Notes under the pieces: model-generated
Databases searched by the model: none
Told to the model about the DNA's origin: nothing
The model's input: only the letters and a program-made list of their open reading frames with translations
In this document: positions 1 to 5,035 of the stretch, one piece after another
How the letters are laid out: every line of letters starts with the position of its first letter
How positions within the stretch are numbered: position 1 is the stretch's first letter
Assembly: GCA_003153655.1 (NCBI GenBank)
Contig: PMAK01000123.1
Span: 5,504 to 10,538, forward strand
DNA: 5,035 bases
Direction: 5' to 3'
From: Phycisphaerales bacterium
GTDB taxonomy: Bacteria > Planctomycetota > Phycisphaerae > Tepidisphaerales > Tepidisphaeraceae
Program-made: the position numbers and the translations under genes

Positions 1-603
1 CTATGGCCAACTGGTTTGGCGATCGGTCAGGTCTACGCGAACTTCATGGCGGGCGTAGGGACTGACCATCAAGATGGCGGAGAGAAACTGGCTGGATTGG
101 GCGGAGCCGACGTGGAGCAAGCCGCCAGGGAGTTCGTCGGCATGGACCAATATTGGGGCGAAGCCTGGATTTTCCAGATAACGGACGCGGACGCCGAGGT
201 AGCGGAGCATGTCGCTTAGTTCGGAGATGGGGCGGGAGCGCATGCGCTCCACACCGTCGAGGATGTATTCGCCGCGGCCTAAGGCGCAGAGAGCGGTTAG
301 GAATCGGATTGTTGTGCCGGAGTTTCCGCAGGAGAGGCGGGCTGCGGCAACGGAGATTTGGCCGCTCTTGCCGCCGATGATTGCGGTATGGGTGGATTCG
401 TTTATTTCAAGCTGGAAGCCGAGTTGTTGAAGGGCTTCGAGCATGACTTTGGTGTCGTCGGCGAGAAGGATGTTGGTCAGGGTGCTTCGGCCGGCGGCGA
501 GAACTGCCAGGATGAGGGTGCGGTTGGTCATGCTCTTGGAGCCGGGAGGCGTGATGGAGCTGGTGAAGGGATGGATGATGGGGGTTATTGTCAGGTCGCT
601 CAT
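1..603 (-). CDS. aroA: 3-phosphoshikimate 1-carboxyvinyltransferase (EPSP synthase), N-terminal half, cut off or truncated at the window edge
   Basis: EPSP synthase joins shikimate-3-phosphate and phosphoenolpyruvate in the cytoplasmic shikimate pathway to aromatic amino acids. The visible 200 residues carry the N-terminal signatures: PGSKSMTNR at 20-28 (substrate Lys23, Ser24, Arg28), CGNSGTTIRFL at 92-102 (the loop with Gly96), RMRSRPI at 120-126 (Arg124), and the Ser-Ser-Gln motif at 170-172. The numbering runs almost level with the E. coli enzyme. The family is usually about 430 residues, so roughly half is missing. The frame ends in TAG at bases 1-3, just after Thr-Ser-Trp-Pro, where the family has a conserved Tyr (Tyr200 in E. 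coli). I chose ATG at 603 because the frame extends upstream only to a TTG at 642 and the family motifs fit this start. No clear Shine-Dalgarno precedes it. A terminator lies upstream at 671-705, so the gene probably has its own promoter within 604-670, although I see no convincing one. Identity is very secure; integrity is uncertain. Confidence 0.93.
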   Translation of the reverse strand: MSDLTITPIIHPFTSSITPPGSKSMTNRTLILAVLAAGRSTLTNILLADDTKVMLEALQQLGFQLEINESTHTAIIGGKSGQISVAAARLSCGNSGTTIRFLTALCALGRGEYILDGVERMRSRPISELSDMLRYLGVRVRYLENPGFAPILVHADELPGGLLHVGSAQSSQFLSAILMVSPYARHEVRVDLTDRQTSWP

Positions 604-670
604 GCCAATTGGGAAAGTACGGCGCGGGCGGGGGAACTGCAAACTTGCGGATTTGCGATCTGTGGTTTTA

Positions 671-705
671 GGAAAAATAAAAGCCCACCGCAGAGCGGTG
701 GGCTT
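671..705 (-). terminator. Rho-independent terminator after the sigma-54 activator gene
   Basis: Bases 681-691 and 695-705 form a perfect 11-bp stem (AAGCCCACCGC against its complement) closed by a 3-base loop. Read on the minus strand, the stem is followed by TTATTTTTCC (complement of 671-680), a good U-rich tail. It lies 36 bases past the TAA stop of the activator gene. On the plus strand no T-run follows the stem, so it acts mainly on leftward transcription. It should separate aroA from the upstream unit. Confidence 0.88.
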
Positions 706-740
706 CCATCATGTTGGATTCTGAACCTGCGTTTCAGAGC

Positions 741-1727
741 TTATCGCTGGGGTTCGGGGATCCGAATCTCCAGCCGAGCGATGCGTCGATTCAATCGCTG
801 AATGTTGATTCCCAGCATTCGAGCAGCCGCGGCTTTGTTGAAGTTCACCTTCTTCAACGCTTTGGCAATCGTGCAGCGTTCCATGTCCTGAAGGCTGAGA
901 TCTTCAGGGGATTCGGCTGTTCCGGTAGCTTGAAGGCGTGGAGGGAGGTCGGTCACCGCCACTTCTTGCTCGGCCGCGATGACGTGAGCATGCTCCATCA
1001 CGTTGGAGAGTTCGCGGACGTTGCCGGGCCAGGAATAATCCTGAAGAACATTTTTGGTTTGGGGGGAGAGAGTCTTGATGGTTTCGCCATAAAGCTCTGC
1101 TTGTGTTTTGAGGAAGTATTCCGATAGGCGAAGGATGTCATCCTTGCGGTCGCGAAGTGGCGGCAGCTTGAGGACGACGACATTGAGCCGGAAGAAGAGA
1201 TCCTGACGGAAGGTTCCGTCGCGAACCATTGATTCAAGCGGCTGATTGGTCGCGCTGATGACGCGAATGTCAACCGGACGAGCTCGGAAGTCCCCCACCG
1301 GCACCACGGATTTTTCCTGTAGAACGCGGAGGAGCTTTGACTGAAGGTGAAGGCTCAACTCGGCGATTTCGTCAAGGAACAACGTTCCGGTATCCGCAGC
1401 ACGGATGAAGCCGAGCGAATCACGGGTTGCGCCAGTGAATGCTCCCTTCACATGGCCGAACAATTCGCTCTCGAAGAGCGCGTCGCTGAGGGCGGAACAG
1501 TCCACTGGTATAAATGGCTTGTTCGAACGAGCGGAATTGTTGTGAATGAAACGGGCAAGCATTTCCTTGCCGCTACCGGTTTCGCCCAGAATCATTACCG
1601 TTGAGCGACGACGCGCAATATCTGCCGCCGTCTGTTTAAGACCGGCAATTACAGGCGAGCCGCCAACGAATTGGACGGGTGAAACCAAAGAAGAGCCGCT
1701 GGTCTGATCGATTGATTGTACATCCAT
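741..1727 (-). CDS. Sigma-54-dependent transcriptional activator without a receiver domain (AAA+ domain plus Fis-type HTH, PspF-like architecture)
   Basis: This 328-residue protein is a bacterial enhancer-binding protein that uses ATP hydrolysis to open promoters held by sigma-54 RNA polymerase. The AAA+ domain covers about residues 20-245. It shows Walker A GETGSGKE (48-55), the sigma-54-contacting GAFTGA loop (95-100), Walker B GTLFLDE (114-120), a sensor I region around SATN (158-161), the arginine-finger segment [10 protein letters not shown] (173-182) and sensor [10 protein letters not shown] (233-240). A Fis-like helix-turn-helix fills about 284-321. Only about 20 residues precede the AAA+ domain, so there is no receiver, GAF or PAS domain. 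The length matches E. coli PspF (about 325), but similar architecture does not prove the same role. ATG at 1727 is chosen because GGGAAAG lies about 7 bases upstream; an ATG at 1793 lacks a ribosome site and would add residues unlike the family. It lies 159 bases after purB and ends before a strong terminator. Its target promoters are not evident in this window. Confidence 0.92.
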   Translation of the reverse strand: MDVQSIDQTSGSSLVSPVQFVGGSPVIAGLKQTAADIARRRSTVMILGETGSGKEMLARFIHNNSARSNKPFIPVDCSALSDALFESELFGHVKGAFTGATRDSLGFIRAADTGTLFLDEIAELSLHLQSKLLRVLQEKSVVPVGDFRARPVDIRVISATNQPLESMVRDGTFRQDLFFRLNVVVLKLPPLRDRKDDILRLSEYFLKTQAELYGETIKTLSPQTKNVLQDYSWPGNVRELSNVMEHAHVIAAEQEVAVTDLPPRLQATGTAESPEDLSLQDMERCTIAKALKKVNFNKAAAARMLGINIQRLNRRIARLEIRIPEPQR

Positions 1728-1760
1728 ATTGCACTTTCCCACACACAATGAGATGCTCAA

Positions 1761-1788
1761 AAGATAACCCGTATCCCTGTAAATACAA
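1761..1788 (-). promoter_or_regulatory. Candidate sigma-70-type promoter for the sigma-54 activator gene
   Basis: Read on the minus strand, TTGTAT (1788-1783) and TATCTT (1766-1761) are separated by 16 bases. They resemble -35 and -10 boxes, each with mismatches. A start site near 1754 would leave a leader of about 27 bases containing the GGGAAAG ribosome site of the gene that starts at 1727. This is seen by eye only, and readthrough from purB is an equally possible source of transcript. Confidence 0.28.
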
Positions 1789-1886
1789 CTCATAAAATGC
1801 AAACGGCCCGCAAGCTATTCGTTCAAAATCACCTGATATGGTTAAAATAAATCGCGCCAATGCGTTATTGGATTGCGACAGCGGGG

Positions 1887-3317
1887 TCAGACCTTAAGAT
1901 CTGTGACTTGCTGTAGATAGGACCGATAATTATTGCGAATCGGTTCAATTACCTGAGAGACGAAGTCTTCAACCTGCTTAGGGGCTCGCCCGATAAATTG
2001 AGCCGGATCGAGCACGGCTTTGAGGTTGACGGCGGCAAAGGCAGGTTCTTTTGCCAGCCTTTCCATGAGGTCATTCGGCTGGGCGAGGTCTTTGACCTGG
2101 CTTGCGGCGGCTTGGGAATGACGTCGGATAACCTCGTGCAGAATTTGCCGGTCACCTCCCGCCCGGACGCCGGCCATGAGAATTTCTTCGGTGGCCATGA
2201 ATGGAAGTTCTGACATGACATAGGCTTGTATGATTTTTGGGTAGACGACGAGGCCGCGGGCAACGTTGGCAGTGATGAGAAGGCAGCCGTCGGTGGCGAG
2301 GAAGGCTTCGGGGACGCTGAGTCGCTTGTTGGCGGAATCGTCGAGGGTGCGCTCAAACCATTGTTCAGCAGCGGTTTGCAGCGGGGAGGTGACGAGACTG
2401 ATGACGAATCTGGCGAGGCCGGTAGCTCGCTCGCAGCGCATGGGATTGCGTTTGTAGGCCATGGCGCTGGAACCGACTTGTTCCTGCTCGAAAGGCTCTT
2501 CCATCTGCTTCAAGCCGGCCAAAAGCCGCATGTCATTGCAGAATTTGTGAACGCTGGAGGCGACACCCGCCAAAACAGCGATTATTTGGGCATCTATTTT
2601 CCTCGAATACGTCTGACCGGTTATAAAAAACGTCTTCAAAAATCCGAAGTTTTTCCCAATCATCTCGTCCAATAACTGCACTTTGGCGTGATCTCCGTCG
2701 AATAAGCTGAGAAAAGAGGCCTGGGTGCCGGTGGTTCCCTTGGCACCGCGGAATTTCAGGGTGGAGATGCGATGTTCGACCTCTTCGAGGTCCATTGCGA
2801 GTTCCGCGGCCCATAGGGCGGCTCGCTTGCCGACGGTTGTGAGCTGGGCAGGCTGGAAGTGGGTGTAGCCGAGGGTGGGGAGATCTTTCCACTGGATGGC
2901 GAACTTTCCGAGGGCGTCGATTGCGGTAGCCAATCGGCCGGCGAGCAGTTTTAAGCCATCACGCATGATGATCAGGTCGGCGTTATCGACGACGAATTGG
3001 CTGGTGGCGCCGAGGTGGATGATTTCACGGGCGGCGGGAGCGGCCTGGCCGAAGACGTGAACGTGGGCCATCACGTCGTGACGGAGGCGTTTTTCCCAAT
3101 CGGCGGCGGCGGCGAAGTCTATGTCGTCTAGCGCTCGCTCCATCTGGGCCAGGGCTTCGGGGGTGATACGGGTCAGGCCGAGCTCGCGCTGGCATCGGGC
3201 GAGTTCGAGCCAGAGGCGGCGCCAGAGTCCGAATTTGTGGCGAGCGGAGAAGAGGCGGGACATTTCTTCGCTGGCGTTTCGCTGCACGAGGGGGGATTCG
3301 TAGGTGTCGTGGGGCAT
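1887..3317 (-). CDS. purB: Adenylosuccinate lyase (human ADSL-like type)
   Basis: PurB acts twice in purine synthesis, releasing fumarate from SAICAR and from adenylosuccinate, as a cytoplasmic homotetramer. The 476-residue product shows [10 protein letters not shown] (78-87), the GATS motif (103-106), [15 protein letters not shown] (151-165) with catalytic His153, [11 protein letters not shown] (193-203), GQTYSRK (234-240), and the fumarase/aspartase superfamily signature [11 protein letters not shown] (282-292) with catalytic Ser283. Near the end are [11 protein letters not shown] and [12 protein letters not shown]. From memory the whole length aligns closely with human ADSL (offset about 6 residues) rather than the shorter Bacillus-type enzyme. 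Position 287 is Ala where the human enzyme has Pro. The start is ATG at 3317: the frame extends upstream only to a TTG at 3368, and the peptide beginning [10 protein letters not shown] fits the family, though no strong Shine-Dalgarno is visible. The TGA stop at 1889-1887 overlaps a GGGGTCAGACC stretch. It is divergent from the plus-strand operon and co-directional with the sigma-54 activator gene. Confidence 0.97.
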   Translation of the reverse strand: MPHDTYESPLVQRNASEEMSRLFSARHKFGLWRRLWLELARCQRELGLTRITPEALAQMERALDDIDFAAAADWEKRLRHDVMAHVHVFGQAAPAAREIIHLGATSQFVVDNADLIIMRDGLKLLAGRLATAIDALGKFAIQWKDLPTLGYTHFQPAQLTTVGKRAALWAAELAMDLEEVEHRISTLKFRGAKGTTGTQASFLSLFDGDHAKVQLLDEMIGKNFGFLKTFFITGQTYSRKIDAQIIAVLAGVASSVHKFCNDMRLLAGLKQMEEPFEQEQVGSSAMAYKRNPMRCERATGLARFVISLVTSPLQTAAEQWFERTLDDSANKRLSVPEAFLATDGCLLITANVARGLVVYPKIIQAYVMSELPFMATEEILMAGVRAGGDRQILHEVIRRHSQAAASQVKDLAQPNDLMERLAKEPAFAAVNLKAVLDPAQFIGRAPKQVEDFVSQVIEPIRNNYRSYLQQVTDLKV

Positions 3318-3517
3318 AAGCGAATCGGATTGTAACGGCTGGGAAAGCTGCCCGCGAGAATCGCGCAATTGTGTGTATTTGCCACCTGCCAGAATGTGCG
3401 AAAAGGGGTGCTGGCGGGGAGTTTTTGAGGTATCGGACCCGGTTGAATGGGTTAAATCACACTATGTAACGGGCCGACGATACGTACTGGCGCGACCGCT
3501 ACAGACCGGGGAGAGTT
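3318..3517. promoter_or_regulatory. Divergent intergenic region between purB and the thioredoxin-like/kinase pair
   Basis: These 200 bases must hold the promoters for leftward purB and the rightward two-gene unit. For purB the best candidate is TTCGCA (minus strand, 3402-3397), a 17-base spacer, then AATACA (3379-3374), which is a weak match. On the plus strand I see no convincing -35/-10 pair; the AT-rich stretch 3442-3469 (TTGAAT, TTAAAT, TATGTA) is the likeliest place. A small inverted repeat CGCGA-GAA-TCGCG lies at 3353-3365. No reading frame here looks like a gene. Confidence 0.4.
3508..3515 (+). promoter_or_regulatory. Ribosome binding site of the thioredoxin-like gene
   Basis: GGGGAGAG ends 2 bases before the ATG at 3518, with its GGAG core about 4 bases upstream. 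The spacing is short but the purine run is strong, and it supports this start, which is also needed to include the N-terminal membrane anchor. Confidence 0.6.
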
Positions 3518-4156
3518 ATGTTTCGGAAAAAGAGATCGTTGTTGGCATGGGGTGTTGCCATGATTTGGGCATCCGCAATGATCAGCGGGTTTGCTTCGCT
3601 TTGGCGATATGAGAATACCGCCGGGGCGCAGGCTGAATTTGGGGATCGATGGCCGCGGGATAGTCATGTTTTATTGGATGCGCATCACTTCACGCTCGTG
3701 GCGTTCATGCATCCGCAATGTCCCTGCAGCAAGGCGTCGGTGGCCAATTTGGCGCGATTGATGACGCGATGCCAGGGGCGATTGATCGCGCAGGTTCTTT
3801 TCATCCGGCCATCGGGATTTGCGGCAGGATGGGAGCAGACGGATCTTTGGCGCGATGCGGCGGCAATTCCGGGGACGTTTGTTTCGTGCGATCCTGACGG
3901 AGTTGAAGCCAGGCGTTTTGGAGCGATGACCAGCGGGCAGACGGCGCTTTACGATCCGGCCGGGCATCTTCTGTTTCAGGGAGGGATCACGGAATCGCGC
4001 GGACATATGGGGGACAACGCGGGATGTGATGCGATCGTGAATATCGTTCTTCATCAGGATGGCGCGGCGATGACAAGCCGCGGTGAGACCGGCGTATTTG
4101 GTTGTTCGCTATTTGATGCACCATCGGTAACGGGCGGGCGGAGCAACGGACGATGA
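3518..4156 (+). CDS. Membrane-anchored thioredoxin-fold protein with a CPC motif (RedB-like)
   Basis: This 212-residue protein begins with a positively charged stretch (Arg3-Arg6) and one hydrophobic helix at about 8-28. It should therefore be anchored in the membrane with the rest outside the cytoplasm; Ala18-Ser19-Ala20 could alternatively be a signal peptidase site. The soluble part resembles a thioredoxin/peroxiredoxin fold: strand [15 protein letters not shown] (60-74) with Cys68 and Cys70, helix to about 84, then [20 protein letters not shown] (138-157) and [10 protein letters not shown] (160-169). The motif is CPC, not the usual CxxC. Other cysteines are 85, 124, 170 and 196, the last in a conserved-looking VFGCSLF near the C-terminus. 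Similar proteins are, from memory, sometimes labelled RedB; their function is not known to me. The stop overlaps the following kinase start (ATGA at 4153-4156), so the two are probably translationally coupled. I infer a thiol or metal role linked to signalling; the enzymatic activity is not shown by the sequence. Confidence 0.82.
   Translation: MFRKKRSLLAWGVAMIWASAMISGFASLWRYENTAGAQAEFGDRWPRDSHVLLDAHHFTLVAFMHPQCPCSKASVANLARLMTRCQGRLIAQVLFIRPSGFAAGWEQTDLWRDAAAIPGTFVSCDPDGVEARRFGAMTSGQTALYDPAGHLLFQGGITESRGHMGDNAGCDAIVNIVLHQDGAAMTSRGETGVFGCSLFDAPSVTGGRSNGR
4140..4143 (+). promoter_or_regulatory. Ribosome binding site of the sensor kinase gene
   Basis: GGAG lies 9 bases upstream of the ATG at 4153, inside the last codons of the preceding gene. 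It supports the overlapping ATGA start over the next in-frame ATG at 4177, which has no such sequence upstream. Confidence 0.55.
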
Positions 4157-5035
4157 CGGCAATCAACTCTACGCGGATGCCCTGCCGAGGCGTTGCGGAA
4201 CTTTTTGGCGAACATCAGCAGCAGATTTTTCGGCGCACGGATCGTTTGTTTGCGTGGCTGATGGTGTTTCAATGGCTGGCGGGAATTATCGTCGCATGGG
4301 TGGTGAGTCCGCTGACGTGGGAAGGATCAACGAGCCGATTGCATCCGCATGTGTTGACGGCGGTCTTTCTGGGCGGGGCGATCAGCCTGCCGCCGATTTA
4401 TCTGGGCTTTTTTCATGCGGGCCGGACGGTGACGCGGTATTGGATCGCGGTAAGCCAGATGCTGACTTCGTCGCTGCTGATTCATTTAAGCGGCGGGCGG
4501 ATCGAGACGCACTTTCACGTATTTGGGTCGCTGGCGTTCCTGGCGTTTTACCGGGATTGGCGGGTGCTGATTCCTGCGACGATCGTCGTGGCGGCGGATC
4601 ATATTCTGCGCGGAATCTATTTTCCGGAATCGGTGTATGGGGTGCTTGCCGCGAGCGAATGGCGATGGGTGGAGCATGCGGGATGGGTTATTTTTGAGGA
4701 TATTTTTCTGATTGCATCTTGCATCCGTGGAGAGAAGGAGATGCGGCAGATCGCGGAGCGCACGGCGCTGGCGGATTGCCGACTTGCTGATCTGGAGGCA
4801 ACGCGGGGGACGCTGGAAACCGCAAAAGAGGCGGCCGAAGCGGCGAGCCGGGCCAAGAGCGATTTCCTGGCGAACATGAGCCACGAAATCCGCACGCCAT
4901 TGAACGGCGTGATCGGGATGGCGCATCTGCTGATGCGGCGGCAACTGAACGTGCAACAGATGCAATGCGCGAAGGTGATCGCGGGATCAGCTCAATCGCT
5001 GCTTTCACTGGTGAACGACATTCTCGATTTTTCGA
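4153..5035 (+). CDS. Polytopic sensor histidine kinase, N-terminal part (3' end outside the window)
   Basis: The frame opens with ATG at 4153 and stays open for 294 codons to the window edge, so the gene is partial. Residues 33-191 contain about six hydrophobic segments (about 33-51, 67-87, 98-112, 122-133, 138-150, 176-191), giving an integral membrane sensor. Its most distinctive stretch is [20 protein letters not shown] (114-133), followed by RDW (134-136) and DHILRG (149-154); His111, Glu118, His120, His122, Asp149 and His150 lie in or beside the membrane segments. A charged helical linker, probably coiled coil, spans about 194-235. The HisKA box [20 protein letters not shown] (236-255) follows, with phospho-acceptor His244, then the second dimerisation helix ending in VNDILDFS (287-294). 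The HATPase domain, and perhaps receiver domains as in hybrid kinases with this H-box, would lie beyond 5035. It overlaps the thioredoxin-like gene by four bases. The ligand is unknown; a bound metal or haem, or the redox state of the partner, is inference. Confidence 0.93.
   Translation, partial: MTAINSTRMPCRGVAELFGEHQQQIFRRTDRLFAWLMVFQWLAGIIVAWVVSPLTWEGSTSRLHPHVLTAVFLGGAISLPPIYLGFFHAGRTVTRYWIAVSQMLTSSLLIHLSGGRIETHFHVFGSLAFLAFYRDWRVLIPATIVVAADHILRGIYFPESVYGVLAASEWRWVEHAGWVIFEDIFLIASCIRGEKEMRQIAERTALADCRLADLEATRGTLETAKEAAEAASRAKSDFLANMSHEIRTPLNGVIGMAHLLMRRQLNVQQMQCAKVIAGSAQSLLSLVNDILDFS

Noticed and set aside
604..670. Promoter for aroA (minus strand TTTGCA, 18-base spacer, TACTTT)
   Set aside because: Both boxes match poorly and would place the start only a few bases before the ATG, so I did not list it as a feature.
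358..801. Plus-strand reading frame of 147 codons
   Set aside because: It lies antisense to aroA, crosses the terminator and enters the 3' end of the sigma-54 activator gene. Its product is low-complexity and family-less, as expected for a GC-rich shadow frame.
1728..1793. Upstream extension of the sigma-54 activator to ATG 1793
   Set aside because: The extra 22 residues (rich in Cys, Ile and Leu) match no family feature and that ATG has no ribosome site; the candidate promoter also falls inside this stretch.
1857..1871. Hairpin CCAAT-GCGTT-ATTGG downstream of purB as a terminator
   Set aside because: The stem is only 5 bp, AT-rich, and followed on the minus strand by CGCGATTTATTTT rather than an immediate T-run; too weak to call.
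2226..2675. Plus-strand reading frame of 149 codons inside purB
   Set aside because: It is fully antisense to a strongly conserved enzyme and has no recognisable motif or ribosome site.
3365..3391. Possible -24/-12 (sigma-54) promoter for purB on the minus strand: two TGGC elements and a TTGC
   Set aside because: The GG and GC pairs are separated by 15 or 22 bases instead of the required 10.
3411..3430. Possible -24/-12 promoter on the plus strand before the thioredoxin-like gene (TGGCGGGGAGTTTTTGAG)
   Set aside because: There is no GC at the -12 position and the TTG is about two bases too far away.
4254..4697. Plus-strand reading frame of 147 codons inside the kinase region
   Set aside because: It is in another frame of the kinase gene. 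The kinase frame carries clear membrane and HisKA motifs; this one gives glycine- and aspartate-rich sequence without domains.
4486..4965. Minus-strand reading frame of 159 codons
   Set aside because: It is antisense to the conserved sensor and H-box coding sequence, with His/Arg/Pro-rich composition typical of a shadow frame.

Overview
The window looks like a chromosomal segment from a Planctomycetes- or Verrucomicrobia-like bacterium. This lineage call is inference. It rests on moderately high GC, a human-type adenylosuccinate lyase, and a CPC-motif thioredoxin-like protein next to a polytopic histidine kinase, a combination I associate from memory with those phyla. No tRNA, rRNA, CRISPR array, insertion sequence or phage gene is visible.

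The left two thirds is read leftwards (minus strand). In transcription order it holds purB (adenylosuccinate lyase, 3317 to 1887), then a receiver-less sigma-54 activator of PspF-like architecture (1727 to 741), a strong intrinsic terminator (671-705), and the N-terminal half of aroA (EPSP synthase, 603 to the window edge). The aroA frame meets a TAG codon at bases 1-3, exactly where the substrate-contacting tyrosine is expected. This is either a real nonsense mutation or an error in the first base of the window.

The right third is read rightwards (plus strand) from a 200-base divergent intergenic region (3318-3517). A membrane-anchored thioredoxin-fold protein with a CPC motif (3518-4156) overlaps, by ATGA, a large sensor histidine kinase (4153 to beyond 5035). 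The kinase starts with about six membrane segments rich in His, Glu, Asp and Arg. It continues through a helical linker into a HisKA domain, with the phospho-acceptor histidine at residue 244, and runs off the window. The overlap suggests the two proteins are made together, and I infer an envelope redox or metal sensing module. This pair is the most interesting part of the window.

The purB, aroA and sigma-54 activator genes are individually ordinary, and nothing in the sequence ties their functions together. The three intergenic gaps (604-740, 1728-1886, 3318-3517) are all shorter than 300 bases. They hold the terminator, a candidate promoter and small inverted repeats.
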